A stretch of DNA of 64,000 nt from JBBKWU01 sp037969035 (GTDB lineage Bacteria > Pseudomonadota > Alphaproteobacteria > Micavibrionales > Micavibrionaceae). Positions 50,692 through 60,558 of the stretch are shown here, piece by piece (positions within the stretch are counted from its first letter, which is position 1; each line of letters opens with the position of its first letter). Location of the stretch: contig JBBKWU010000008.1 in NCBI GenBank assembly GCA_037969035.1, forward strand, positions 1 to 64,000, given 5' to 3'. Below the pieces are notes generated by a model that had not been told where the DNA came from, did no database searches, and saw nothing but the letters and a program-made list of their open reading frames with translations. Made by a program: the position numbers and the translations under genes.

Positions 50692-51879
50692 TTATTTTTT
50701 AGTCTTTGTTGTCGTCTTTGCCGTTGCTTTCTTCGCCTTTGCCTTGGCTTTTGGCTTTGTGACTGTCTTTGTTTCGGTTTTTGCTTGAGGTGCCGCGACT
50801 GTTGCCGCGCCGCTACCTGCTTTACCGTCATAGTAGGAGCTGTTTTTATACTGCGCGATGGCAAAGCTCGTTAAAACACCGATAACAGCAGCGACAGGCA
50901 CAGCAAGCAACATGCCCAAAATTCCAAACATTGCACCGCCCGCCATTAAGGCAAACAAAATCCATAGAGGGTGCAAACCAACCGAACCGCCCAGTAATTT
51001 CGGCGTGAGGATATTGCCCTCGACAAACTGCCCGATCAAAAAGATTGCCGCAATTAACCCGACAAAGTTCCATTCACCACCGCTTTGGAACCACGCAACA
51101 AACACACTGACCAAAAGACCTAACGTTGAACCCACCATCGGGATGATGGATAAAAATCCTGCGCACAGGCCAATAAGGAAACCAAAATCAAGTCCCGCAA
51201 TCGTCAACGCGATAGCGTAAATCACAGCCAGCGATAGGGCGACGAGGAATTGCCCACGAATAAATCCTGAAAGCTTGCGGTTGATCTGCGCCAGTAAATC
51301 TTTGATCGTGTCGTAGCTATGCCGTGGCAAAATGCCGTCCACCCATTGCGTGATCTTGTTCCATTCCGTCATCATGAAAAACGCGACAAACGGCGTGAAG
51401 ATCAAAATAGTGAAGAAATTTATCACGGCTTGTCCGCCATTTAATAAACCGCCTAAAACGCCGACCCCGACTTTCATCGCTTTGTCGGTGTTGTTTTGAA
51501 GTGTGGCAAGAATCGAATCACCAAGGTCGTTATAGCCTAAATGCGCTTGGAATTTTTCAATGTGTGGCACGATGATTGCCCAAAACTTATCAACATAGTC
51601 AGGCATTTTTTCTGCTAGTAGCAAGCTTTCCTCGTAAAGTGGCGGAACAGCCAAAAGCAGCGCGAGCGCAACCAATGTAAAGAACAGCCCGAGTATAGAG
51701 ATTGTCGCAATAAAGCGCGAAATCCCGATTTTACCCAAATAAATCACAAGCGGATTTAAAAGATAAGCAATCGTAATGCCCAAAATAAACGGCATAAGAA
51801 CGCCGCTGAAAATCCATACCGTCAGGAGAAATAAGGCAAAGGCACCGATCCAAAATTGCGCGTGATGGCGTAATGTCAT
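50692..51879 (-). CDS. AI-2E family transporter (PerM-like)
   Basis: A 395-residue membrane protein with about eight hydrophobic segments in the AI-2E layout: two N-terminal pairs, a long amphipathic central region (residues about 85-155), then the C-terminal block with LIGLCAGFLSIIPMVGSTLG and ILTPKLLGGSVGLHPLWIL. The last 30 residues are a Lys/Ala/Thr-rich tail, not part of the family core. Function of the family varies (autoinducer export or Na/H exchange). AGGGAG precedes the ATG; the gene precedes hda by 26 bases. Confidence 0.88.
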   Translation of the reverse strand: MTLRHHAQFWIGAFALFLLTVWIFSGVLMPFILGITIAYLLNPLVIYLGKIGISRFIATISILGLFFTLVALALLLAVPPLYEESLLLAEKMPDYVDKFWAIIVPHIEKFQAHLGYNDLGDSILATLQNNTDKAMKVGVGVLGGLLNGGQAVINFFTILIFTPFVAFFMMTEWNKITQWVDGILPRHSYDTIKDLLAQINRKLSGFIRGQFLVALSLAVIYAIALTIAGLDFGFLIGLCAGFLSIIPMVGSTLGLLVSVFVAWFQSGGEWNFVGLIAAIFLIGQFVEGNILTPKLLGGSVGLHPLWILFALMAGGAMFGILGMLLAVPVAAVIGVLTSFAIAQYKNSSYYDGKAGSGAATVAAPQAKTETKTVTKPKAKAKAKKATAKTTTKTKK

Positions 51880-51940
51880 GTTTTATAGTCTCCCTGATTT
51901 AGTATTATTTTTTGTGTTTTATGCGCTTTGAATAAAGGGC

Positions 51941-53143
51941 TTAAAGATGCGGTTTAAATTTATCCAAATACAGATCATGTGTTTGCGCAGCATTGCTATA
52001 TCCATTGTTCTGGAACTGCTGCACTGAGCCATTAACGCGTGGCTGTGAGAGCGTGAAATTGGCTTGTGATAGCGCTAATCTCAAACGGCTTTCGTCGCCT
52101 TTGAAGAGGATTTCAAGCTCCGCCATACGCGGGCTAAGCGATAGTAATTTTGTCTCGGTTACGCCGGCGACATTCTTTAATGCGTTTTGTGTTTCAACCC
52201 ATTCTTGCACATTCGAGAAATGCACGCGCGCTTTTAGTTGATTACTCGTGCCATAGGAAGGGCTAACGACAGTTTGGCTTTTCCATTGGTCTTGGAAGAC
52301 CGAACGTACACGCTGTACGCCTTCGTTAAACATCGCCTTGCCGAAGTCACTGTCAGATTCGTTGGCGACATTAACGCTGCGTAAAAAGCGGGGTTTGTCG
52401 CCACTGGTTTGATAGATACTGATCTCAAGGTTCGATGGCACCATCACATCATTTTGTGATACGGGGTTTTTCGGTGCGGCAATCACGATAAGGGCTTCGC
52501 GCGCATTATAACGTTCAATCATCGCGCTCATTTTTTCGTTTTCGTACGATAAGGGCTGACCTTCTTCTATATCGGCAACGTCCTGTAAGTCGCCAATCGG
52601 CACCATAACAGGGACAAGACCTTGAAAGGTTTTATTATCTGCCCATGATTTCATCCATGGGTTGCTGTCATCCCACAATACTGTTCTGCCGCCATCTTCA
52701 TAAAAGGGCAGCACCAAAACAGGCTTGCTCGCCACATCGGTGAAGCTCATGTTTTTCATGTTTAGATATTGGCGCACGTCTTTGTCTTTGAAACGGAAGG
52801 TGTACGTGCCGACATAACGTACAGTCGATAATTGCTCGTTTGTGACTTCGAAGTCATTGATCATGGTTGAGATCGTTGAAACATCAGGCATTTGGAAGCT
52901 TGCGGCTTCGCCTTCGGATAAAAGACGATCAGCAAGCTGGCGGAACGCGCTGTATTGCGCTTTGCCGAAAGCTTCTTCGCGTGCTTTGGCGGCGTTATCA
53001 GATGTGACATCCACATGAACATCCGTGATGGTGAATGCGGAGTCTGCGGCATGGCCTTGCGTTGGCGCGTTAAGACTCAAAAGCCCAAACACGGCAAGAA
53101 ATGTGAAGATAGTTCCGATAAAATGCCTATTAATTCGTGTCAT
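51941..53143 (-). CDS. DUF2066 domain secreted protein
   Basis: A roughly 400-residue protein with a signal peptide (HFIGTIFTFLAVFGLLSL, cleavage after GHA) and a DUF2066-type periplasmic region: FTITDVHVDVTSDNAAKARE, then FRQLADRLL and VRYVGTYTFRFKD. Function is unknown. I start at MTRIN (53143), just downstream of another ATG (53158); the long upstream extension of the open frame covers the purM promoter and is spurious. It divides purMN from the AI-2E/hda pair, a neighbourhood seen in other alphaproteobacteria. Confidence 0.82.
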   Translation of the reverse strand: MTRINRHFIGTIFTFLAVFGLLSLNAPTQGHAADSAFTITDVHVDVTSDNAAKAREEAFGKAQYSAFRQLADRLLSEGEAASFQMPDVSTISTMINDFEVTNEQLSTVRYVGTYTFRFKDKDVRQYLNMKNMSFTDVASKPVLVLPFYEDGGRTVLWDDSNPWMKSWADNKTFQGLVPVMVPIGDLQDVADIEEGQPLSYENEKMSAMIERYNAREALIVIAAPKNPVSQNDVMVPSNLEISIYQTSGDKPRFLRSVNVANESDSDFGKAMFNEGVQRVRSVFQDQWKSQTVVSPSYGTSNQLKARVHFSNVQEWVETQNALKNVAGVTETKLLSLSPRMAELEILFKGDESRLRLALSQANFTLSQPRVNGSVQQFQNNGYSNAAQTHDLYLDKFKPHL

Positions 53144-53204
53144 GATCTGGTATCCCATATTGGTGTTTGTTATTGTTATATAATGGTTTGCCACAGGATG
53201 CAAA

Positions 53205-54281
53205 ATGAAAGAAAGCGCATATAAAAAAGCGGGTGTCGATATCGAAGCAGGTGCCGAACTTGTCGAACGTATTAAACCCCATGTTAAGAAAACAGATAGG
53301 TCGGGCGTAGTCTCAGGTCTAGGGGGCTTTGGCGCATTTTTTGATCTGGCAAAAACAGGGTACAAAGACCCTGTGCTTGTTTCTGCAACCGATGGTGTCG
53401 GCACAAAATTAAAAATCGCGATTGAATCGGGAACACATGACACGGTTGGTATTGATCTGGTGGCGATGTGCGTGAATGATTTGGTGGTGCAGGGCGCAGA
53501 GCCACTTTTCTTCCTTGATTACTTTGCTTGCGGAAAGCTTGAAAACGATGTGGCCGAGGCCGTGATCGCAGGTATAGCCACAGGCTGCGTGCAGGCTGGA
53601 TGCGCCTTGATTGGCGGCGAAACAGCAGAAATGCCGGGCATGTACGCTGTAAAAGATTATGATTTGGCAGGCTTTGCCGTTGGCGCGGTTGAGCGTGAAG
53701 ATATGCTGACAGGCGCGACTATCAAAGACGGCGATGTTGTCTTGGGCTTGGCGGCAAGCGGCCTTCATTCCAACGGTTATTCATTGGTACGCCGCGTTTA
53801 TGATGCATTGGGCGTGAATTACGGTAATAAAACGCCGTTTGATGGCACAAAAACATTCGCCGAAGTCTTTATGACACCAACAAAAATCTATGTGAAATCA
53901 TTGCTGACCGCGCTGAAGCTAACAGGCACAGACGGCGCGCAAATGATAAAAGGTTTGGCGCATATCACGGGTGGTGGTTTGGTTGAAAACTTGCCGCGTA
54001 TATTACCCGATGGTTTGGGTGCGGATCTTGATGCCAATGATTGGGTGTTGCCACCTGTGTTTTCATGGCTCGCTGCACAGGGGGGGCTGAGCGTGGAAGA
54101 TATGGCGGTCACTTTTAACTGCGGTATCGGTATGACGGTAATTTGTACGGCGGAGAACAAAGCCGCATTGATGGACAGCCTGACGCAATCGGGTGAAACG
54201 GTCTATGAGATAGGCACGATTAATGCGCAGGGTGCTGTCACGATCAAAAACGCGGAAGCATCATGGCTCAACGCAAAATAA
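53205..54281 (+). CDS. purM: Phosphoribosylformylglycinamidine cyclo-ligase (AIR synthetase)
   Basis: A 358-residue enzyme of purine synthesis converting FGAM to AIR with ATP. Landmarks are the SGLGGFGAFF dimer/ATP region, the DGVGTKLKIA loop, DLVVQGAEPLFFLDY and GGETAEMPGMY, then GLHSNGYSLVR. AGGAT precedes the ATG. The end overlaps purN by 19 bases, the classic translational coupling of the purMN operon. Confidence 0.96.
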   Translation: MKESAYKKAGVDIEAGAELVERIKPHVKKTDRSGVVSGLGGFGAFFDLAKTGYKDPVLVSATDGVGTKLKIAIESGTHDTVGIDLVAMCVNDLVVQGAEPLFFLDYFACGKLENDVAEAVIAGIATGCVQAGCALIGGETAEMPGMYAVKDYDLAGFAVGAVEREDMLTGATIKDGDVVLGLAASGLHSNGYSLVRRVYDALGVNYGNKTPFDGTKTFAEVFMTPTKIYVKSLLTALKLTGTDGAQMIKGLAHITGGGLVENLPRILPDGLGADLDANDWVLPPVFSWLAAQGGLSVEDMAVTFNCGIGMTVICTAENKAALMDSLTQSGETVYEIGTINAQGAVTIKNAEASWLNAK

Positions 54282-54853
54282 AGCTGGCTGTGTTTCTGTC
54301 AGGGCGCGGCAGCAATGCCCAAGCCTTGATCGATGCCTGTAAAAATCCTGATTTTCCTGCTGAGATCGTTTTGGTGTTATCCAATATCCCCAATGCGGGC
54401 GGTCTCGAGCGTGCTCAAGATGCGGGCATCCCCACCGCAACAGTCGATCATAAACTGTTTAAAGGCGATAAGGCGGCCTTCGAGGGCGCTATCCAAGAGG
54501 TTTTATCTAGCTATGACATTGATTTGATCTGCTTGGCGGGCTTTATGCGATTGTTAAGTGCAGAATTTCTCACGCAATGGCCAGAGCAGGTCATAAACAT
54601 CCATCCGTCATTATTGCCCGATTACAAAGGGCTTCATACGCATGAACGTGCCATTGCAGACGGGCGTAATCATGGCGGCTGCACCGTTCATTATGTCGTA
54701 CCGGAAATGGATGCAGGTGAGATTATCGTGCAAAAATCAGTGCCTATTTTAGACGGTGATACGCCGCAGACGCTTGCTGCGCGGGTTTTAGAGCAAGAGC
54801 ATATTGCCTATCCGCAGGCTTTGCGTATCATGGCGGATAAAATCTTGCGCTAA
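54263..54853 (+). CDS. purN: Phosphoribosylglycinamide formyltransferase
   Basis: A 196-residue folate-dependent GAR transformylase. The SGRGSNAQALI phosphate loop, VLSNIPNAGGLERA, the catalytic motif FMRLLSAEFL and INIHPSLLPDYKGLHTHERA, followed by GCTVHYVVPEMDAGEII, are all intact. It follows purM with an overlap and completes the purMN operon. Confidence 0.96.
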   Translation: MAQRKIKLAVFLSGRGSNAQALIDACKNPDFPAEIVLVLSNIPNAGGLERAQDAGIPTATVDHKLFKGDKAAFEGAIQEVLSSYDIDLICLAGFMRLLSAEFLTQWPEQVINIHPSLLPDYKGLHTHERAIADGRNHGGCTVHYVVPEMDAGEIIVQKSVPILDGDTPQTLAARVLEQEHIAYPQALRIMADKILR

Positions 54854-54933
54854 TCAGCTATGAAAGCGTTGAAAACGCAGATAAAATAGCGTTTAATATG
54901 ACTACATAATAATCCAACCACGGAGTAACGATC

Positions 54934-55077
54934 TTGGCAAAAGCAGCAAAACCTGAGTATACCGAAGAACAACTAGAAGTCGCATCTGCAGGATGGGCGC
55001 ATTTTGCCGTTTTGGTTAAATGGAGCTGTGTGGGTATCACGGTATTGCTGGCGGGAATGGCCGCATTTCTGCTCTAG
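54934..55077 (+). CDS. Small aa3-type cytochrome oxidase subunit IV-like protein
   Basis: A 47-residue protein starting at a TTG (54934) with GGAGT 7 bases upstream. It opens with a short charged region (AKAAKPEYTEEQLEVASAGW), then ahead of the membrane span HFAVLVKW, then a single hydrophobic segment (VGITVLLAGMAAFLL). This matches the bacterial aa3 oxidase subunit IV family (COX4_pro_2-like): a short N-terminal helix plus one membrane helix. The main oxidase genes are not in the window. Easily missed because of its size and the TTG start. Confidence 0.65.
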   Translation: MAKAAKPEYTEEQLEVASAGWAHFAVLVKWSCVGITVLLAGMAAFLL

Positions 55078-55256
55078 ACTCAGCCGCGAGGCAAACTGCG
55101 TCTTTACGCAAAGATTATATGCCGCGCAAATACAGCATAAATTCATCTAAGACCTTCAATTTCTTCATGATTCTGTAACTTTTTCACGCCATTATTGATA
55201 TCAAGGCAAAAGGTTCGATCGAGCCTGTCTGCCATATAAACCAAAGGGAACGGATT

Positions 55257-58200
55257 TTGAACGCTGTATCCGCAGAAAAAGGAAAGAATACGCTCTTGTC
55301 CTTTTTTACAGGTGCTTTCTTGAGAGACAGAACGCGCGGTGCGCTCTTGCGCTCTTGCGTGCTTGTTCTTTTGGCGGCTGTGATATTTTGTGTTGCCGTC
55401 TCCGCTTCATGGGCGCAAACAGCGTCCTACCCCCGTCTTACAATCGATACAAATAAGGAAAATTATAATTTATTGCCTTATGTCCGTGTGCTCAAGGAAA
55501 CGCAAAAACCGTTGAACGCGAAAGAGGCACTATCTATTTTCCGTGCGGGGCGTTTGCCTGAATCTATCTCATCGGGGCTTGCCCGTATCGTTGGTGAAAC
55601 ACACTGGCTATCGTTTGAAATCGTGAACAGAAGCGCGGTTGATAGCTGGGTTTTATCATTTGGCGATCAAAATCACGGACGGTTCGGTTTGCCGCAAGAC
55701 ATCAGTATTTATAATGCAACAACTGGTGAAATACTGGTTGATTTGCGTGGTAGTGAAGTTGGTCACAACCAACGACCAGGCAACCTGATGGATAATGCTG
55801 TGTCGCTTTCGATTAAGCGCGGTGAAACGGTTTCTGTTTTGATGCGTATGACACCGAATAATTATACGCCCCTGATCTTCCCGCTTAATTTGGAATCTGC
55901 TCAGCAGCATCTTGTACACTCAGACGCTTGGAATTGGGATCCGCGCAGTTTTGAGCTTCTTTTGATTTTGATGCTCGGGTTTTATGCGGCCTCCATTGTG
56001 TTGCGGCGTGATTTTTCACTCGGGCTTTTTGCGGGATTTATATTGCTGCAATATTTAGCATACAGCTTAGAAAATCAGGCTTTTTACGGTGGTGATGGAT
56101 ATACGGGATTGTTAAAACCGTTATTGATGAGCGCGAGTGCTGTTTTAGGATTGTTTGTCGCAAAAGAGTTTTTGGGCATTGATCGTGAATCCACAGCGCA
56201 AAACAGACTGTTCATGGCTGTTGGCGTTGTGTCTGTGATATCGAGCATTATCGGTTTGTTTGTTATGCCACCAGCCAGCCTCATTGGCATTTTACTGACG
56301 TTTTTACCGTTGCTTATTGTTCCGCTTGTGGTGTTGATCGCCTCTTTGGGGATGATGCAAAAACATACATACGGCATTTTACTTTTCGCAGCAGGTTGGA
56401 TTGTCGCGTTTGCGTGCAACATCATAACATTGACGGCTGTTATGAGCTTTGTTGCGGCGACCGAGTTTAAAGTATTTGCAATTTGGGGCGGTGTTTTTCT
56501 ACAAAATGCGTATTTTGTCCTTGCCGTGACCATGCGTCAGATGACGGATGATCGAGAAAGCTATCATACCGCGATCGAGGCAGAAGAAGATGGCAAGGCT
56601 GTAAAAGTTCTTAATCGCAGCAAAGTAGAAGCCGAGAATAACAGACTGCTGAAACTTATCAGACACGAGCGCGCCGTGATGAATGAATTGCGTGAGCGCG
56701 AAATCGAGCAAAGCACAGAAACCCGCCGCGCGCGCGAATCTGCCGAAGAAGCAAACCGCGCAAAATCCGCATTTTTGGCCGTGATCAGCCACGAAATCAG
56801 AACACCAATGACGGGTGTTTTGGGGATGGCGCGCCTGCTGATGCAAGAACAGCTCACGAAAAAACAAAAAGATTATGCCGTGACGATTAAAGATTCAGGC
56901 GAGGCTATGGTGTCGCTTTTGAATGACATTTTGGATTTTGAGAAAATCGAGAGTAATAATCTTGATCTGGAAGAAATTGATTTTGATTTGGTGCGCTTGT
57001 TGAATGGTGTGGTGACATTGATGAATGGTCACGCCACGGCGAAAAACATTAAACTCGAGCATGATATTGATCCTGCGGTGCCCAATATTGTGATTGGCGA
57101 TTCCGTACGCTTGCGCCAAATTTTGCTTAATCTGGTTGGTAATGCCATTAAATTCACCGAAGCAGGCGGCGTGACATTGATTGTGAAGCGTCAGCAAGAT
57201 GCCGCGCATAAAGGCACCAATAAACAAAAAATTCTGTTCGCGATCAAAGATACAGGCATTGGTATTTCACCCGAAGCCAAGAAAAACCTGTTCAACCCCT
57301 TCTCACAAGCGGATTCAAGCATTACCCGTAAGTTTGGTGGAACAGGTTTAGGGCTCGCCATCTCGCAAAGGCTTGTTGAGGCCATGGGCAGTAGAATCGA
57401 GATTGATAGCGTAGAAGGTCAAGGCAGTAAGTTTTTCTTCTCTGTGGCGATGGAAGCGGGTGACGAGCAACGCGCCGAAGATACGGAGAACGCAGACGCG
57501 GGCAGTAGCGAAGGCAAAACACCAGATAAGGTGATGTCGATCCTTATCGTTGAAGATAACGAGGTAAACCAAAAGCTACTGACCGAACTTTTGAACCGTA
57601 TGGGGCATAAATCAAAAGTCGCAGGCAGCGGTGAAGAAGGTTTGGAACGCTTGCGCGAGAATGATTTTGATATGATTTTAATGGATGTCCATTTACCGGG
57701 CATTTCGGGCATGGGCACAACCAAAACAATTCGTACGTTTGAGGATCGAACCAAAGCCGCAATCCCGATTGTGGCGCTGACGGGTAATATCGCGAACGAA
57801 GATATCGCGGCTTGTTATGCGGCGAATATGAACGCCTATATTTCTAAACCGATTGATCCGCAGATTTTGGAAAAAACCATTGATAAGATTGCAAAAGGTA
57901 AGTTCGATAACCCTGTGGAGCTGCAAGATGTCTCTAAAATCGTTGCCGAAAGCAATGTTAATGCTGTGCCTGATGTGCCGGATAACAATACCGTCGAAGA
58001 GCAAGCACCATCAAAAATATTTAGAGCCTCAGAAGAGTCTGACTTATTGAACCCTCCTGAGCCAGAAGATGCAGAAGAGAAAGACGCTGATGAAGGCGGC
58101 GAAGACGACGGTAAAGACGATGACACTTCGTCATTACAGGCGTTGGCGATGAATCTTGAAAACTTCAATTTTGACGAAGATGATTTTGATCTGGAAGAAG

Positions 58201-58622
58201 ACAGCTTCGCCGCGGCCATTGAAATTGGCGAAGCCAATGATAAGAACAAAGTGAATGGTTATGAAACCACGGATATTCTGGACCCGTCAGTTTTAAACAA
58301 CCTGCGCTTGGCGATTGGTCATGACAAGTTAGAAGATATGGTCAGCGAGATGTTTATGAAATTGGACGAGCTTTCTCAAAGCCTGCGCAAAGCATCGAAT
58401 GAGAAAGACCGTGAAGCTTTTCTGGCACGCACGCATGAGCTCAAAGGCATGTCAGGAAACTTTGGTCTTCAGCAAATTAGGGTTTTGCTGGCGGAAACGG
58501 AAGCGGCTTTCAAAGATGGGAAAGAGATTGATTTGAACGAAATGCTCAGCAAGCTTGCCGTTGCCGAGGACGCAGCAAAAAGCGCCCTACAACGATGGGT
58601 GGGCGCTTCTGCGGAACTTTGA
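55257..58622 (+). CDS. Hybrid sensor histidine kinase (7TMR-DISM, HK, receiver, Hpt)
   Basis: A 1121-residue inner-membrane sensor. A signal-like hydrophobic stretch (about 30-53) is followed by a periplasmic 7TMR-DISM extracellular domain (about 60-235), seven membrane helices (about 238-440), and a linker coiled coil. The kinase core has H512 in ISHEIRTPMTG, the N box ILLNLVGNAIKF, DTGIGIS and GTGLGLAIS. A receiver follows (D810 in LMDVHLPG), an acidic linker (about 900-1000), and a C-terminal Hpt with H1060 in THELKGMSG. It would sense an external ligand and relay phosphate to an unlinked regulator. TTG start, with AAAGGGAA upstream. Confidence 0.92.
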   Translation: MNAVSAEKGKNTLLSFFTGAFLRDRTRGALLRSCVLVLLAAVIFCVAVSASWAQTASYPRLTIDTNKENYNLLPYVRVLKETQKPLNAKEALSIFRAGRLPESISSGLARIVGETHWLSFEIVNRSAVDSWVLSFGDQNHGRFGLPQDISIYNATTGEILVDLRGSEVGHNQRPGNLMDNAVSLSIKRGETVSVLMRMTPNNYTPLIFPLNLESAQQHLVHSDAWNWDPRSFELLLILMLGFYAASIVLRRDFSLGLFAGFILLQYLAYSLENQAFYGGDGYTGLLKPLLMSASAVLGLFVAKEFLGIDRESTAQNRLFMAVGVVSVISSIIGLFVMPPASLIGILLTFLPLLIVPLVVLIASLGMMQKHTYGILLFAAGWIVAFACNIITLTAVMSFVAATEFKVFAIWGGVFLQNAYFVLAVTMRQMTDDRESYHTAIEAEEDGKAVKVLNRSKVEAENNRLLKLIRHERAVMNELREREIEQSTETRRARESAEEANRAKSAFLAVISHEIRTPMTGVLGMARLLMQEQLTKKQKDYAVTIKDSGEAMVSLLNDILDFEKIESNNLDLEEIDFDLVRLLNGVVTLMNGHATAKNIKLEHDIDPAVPNIVIGDSVRLRQILLNLVGNAIKFTEAGGVTLIVKRQQDAAHKGTNKQKILFAIKDTGIGISPEAKKNLFNPFSQADSSITRKFGGTGLGLAISQRLVEAMGSRIEIDSVEGQGSKFFFSVAMEAGDEQRAEDTENADAGSSEGKTPDKVMSILIVEDNEVNQKLLTELLNRMGHKSKVAGSGEEGLERLRENDFDMILMDVHLPGISGMGTTKTIRTFEDRTKAAIPIVALTGNIANEDIAACYAANMNAYISKPIDPQILEKTIDKIAKGKFDNPVELQDVSKIVAESNVNAVPDVPDNNTVEEQAPSKIFRASEESDLLNPPEPEDAEEKDADEGGEDDGKDDDTSSLQALAMNLENFNFDEDDFDLEEDSFAAAIEIGEANDKNKVNGYETTDILDPSVLNNLRLAIGHDKLEDMVSEMFMKLDELSQSLRKASNEKDREAFLARTHELKGMSGNFGLQQIRVLLAETEAAFKDGKEIDLNEMLSKLAVAEDAAKSALQRWVGASAEL

Positions 58623-58656
58623 TCGTGATCGTCAGTCTTGACGTCAGTGTGGTTAA

Positions 58657-59076
58657 TTAACCAACCAACTCAATATCACTAAAGAAGAATTCGATTTCGC
58701 GTGTTGCGTTATCTTCGCTGTCTGAACCGTGAACAGAGTTCGCACCGATGTTTTCGGCGTATTCTGCGCGGATTGTACCAGGCTGCGCGTTCGCTGGGTT
58801 TGTATCGCCCATCACGTCACGGTATTTTGCAACGGCATCATCACCTTCCAACGCCTGTACAACAACAGGGCCAGAAACCATGAATTCAACCAATTCGCCA
58901 TAAAATGGGCGTTCTTTGTGAACTTCGTAAAAACGCTCTGCTTGCTCTTGTGTAAGGGCAATGCGTTTTTGACCGATAATGCGAAGACCTTTTTCCTCGA
59001 TCTTGGCGTTAATCGCGCCAGTCAAATTACGACGTGTCGCGTCAGGCTTGATGATGGATAATGTTCTTTGTTTCAT
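58657..59076 (-). CDS. ndk: Nucleoside diphosphate kinase
   Basis: A 139-residue enzyme that transfers the gamma phosphate among nucleoside triphosphates. The phosphohistidine is H116 in NSVHGSDS, preceded by the nucleotide-binding LSIIKPDATRRN and the RDVMGDTNPANAQPGTIR loop. Length and motifs are standard. It converges with the histidine kinase gene. Confidence 0.96.
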   Translation of the reverse strand: MKQRTLSIIKPDATRRNLTGAINAKIEEKGLRIIGQKRIALTQEQAERFYEVHKERPFYGELVEFMVSGPVVVQALEGDDAVAKYRDVMGDTNPANAQPGTIRAEYAENIGANSVHGSDSEDNATREIEFFFSDIELVG

Positions 59077-59215
59077 GTTTCACTCTTTTGTTTTTATCTG
59101 TGTTTATTTGACCATTTTAAAACGGTAGCGGTGTTATACCGATCTTGATCAATTTTCGCAACAATAAATCGCTGCGTAATTTATTGGCATCTGCCATGCA
59201 ATTTTAGAAGGGGCC

Positions 59216-60472
59216 TTACGTTGGGCTAGGTGCACCGCCCATGGCAACGGTTGCCGCGCAATACCCAGCATAAAGGCCAAGCGCAGTATAGCCCTGCCAC
59301 TTTTTAACTTCGCCCTTACCGCGCAATAATGTTGTGCTCAACAATGCTGCCGATGTGCCGAGTGCTGCTAAATTAAACAGCCCCAACGGTGTTGTCGGGC
59401 TGAAGGCAGGCGGAACATCTGTACCCGCAAGCGATAGAACCCCGCCAATAAACAGGATGTTATAAATGTTACAGCCCAAAATATTACCAACAGCCATGTC
59501 GGTTTTCTTCTTCAACGCCAGATTAATATTGGTGGTCAGCTCGGGCAAGGATGTTCCAATCGCCACCGCCAGCGCGCCAATCGCGGCTTGCCCAATCCCA
59601 AAATCTCCTGCGATTTGTATGCTGCTATCAACAACGGCGTGCGAGGCGTAAATCAACGCGCCCATACCGCTTGCCGCCATAAAGGCTTCCTTCAACGTGC
59701 CCCATTTGTTTTTGGGCTTATCGTGGCTGTGACCGTGTTCATGGCTCTCATGTCCATGCTCATGGCTATCGTGGTCGTGATCATGTCCACACGCCTCACC
59801 ATCGCCATGGTCGTGGTTATGGATTAACTCCTCAGGCTTCATGCCCAAAAGCTTCGCGTCTTGCTTGGCTATTTGTACGTTGCGGTACAAATACACCCCT
59901 GCTGCGGCGAGCATCCCTGCACCCGTCAACGGCGTCAGCATACCCGTGGCAAGCAAACCACCGAGCGCGATTGTTGCGCCGGTCATTGCCTTTGTATTGA
60001 ATTTCCAACTCTGCCCCTTACCGCGCGGAATTCCCGTGATTGCCGCCGTCAGACCCATGATAAGGAACACATGCGCCACATTCGCCCCCACCAGATTACC
60101 GAGTGCTAAATCCGCAGCCCCCGACCAAACGGAAAACCCCGCCACCGCCAACTCTGGAATAGAATGCAACGCGCCGAGCCCAAAGATACCCATCGCAAGC
60201 GGTGAAATCCCGAATTTCGTGCCTAAATGCTCCGTCCCGTGAATCGCCATATCACTTGCCAACGCCATAATACCGAGGCCACCCGCAAGTGCCGCAATCG
60301 CGCCGCCTGTGGTGGTTAGCAGCGGTGTAGCAATCGCCGTGGTGGCGAGGAGTGCTGTGCCGCCCAGTACGATGGACGGCTTATGCTTCCCGATGAGACC
60401 CGCAGCGCGCGCGAAAATGGATTTCGGTGCTGCTGGCGGCGGCGGCGGTGTGTGGTGGTGATCGTGTGGCAT
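59216..60472 (-). CDS. Ca/cation antiporter (CaCA family) with His-rich loop
   Basis: A 418-residue membrane antiporter. The two alpha-repeat signatures are ALHSIPELAVAG with DLALGNLVGANV (about 101-132) and GTSLPELTTN with DMAVGNILGCNIYNI (about 306-339), as in Na/Ca exchangers of the YrbG type. Between the halves lies a cytoplasmic loop (about 218-251) in which more than a third of residues are His, mixed with Asp and Glu, and the N terminus is MPHDHHH. Such loops bind transition metals in zinc and nickel transporters, so the cation may not be calcium. Confidence 0.88.
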   Translation of the reverse strand: MPHDHHHTPPPPPAAPKSIFARAAGLIGKHKPSIVLGGTALLATTAIATPLLTTTGGAIAALAGGLGIMALASDMAIHGTEHLGTKFGISPLAMGIFGLGALHSIPELAVAGFSVWSGAADLALGNLVGANVAHVFLIMGLTAAITGIPRGKGQSWKFNTKAMTGATIALGGLLATGMLTPLTGAGMLAAAGVYLYRNVQIAKQDAKLLGMKPEELIHNHDHGDGEACGHDHDHDSHEHGHESHEHGHSHDKPKNKWGTLKEAFMAASGMGALIYASHAVVDSSIQIAGDFGIGQAAIGALAVAIGTSLPELTTNINLALKKKTDMAVGNILGCNIYNILFIGGVLSLAGTDVPPAFSPTTPLGLFNLAALGTSAALLSTTLLRGKGEVKKWQGYTALGLYAGYCAATVAMGGAPSPT

Positions 60473-60558
60473 TTTGCCTTGTGTCCCTGCTTGTTCTTAT
60501 TGATTAGCAGGAAATTAGCATGCCACCGCGCATATGGAAAGTGATTATTCCCGCGCCT

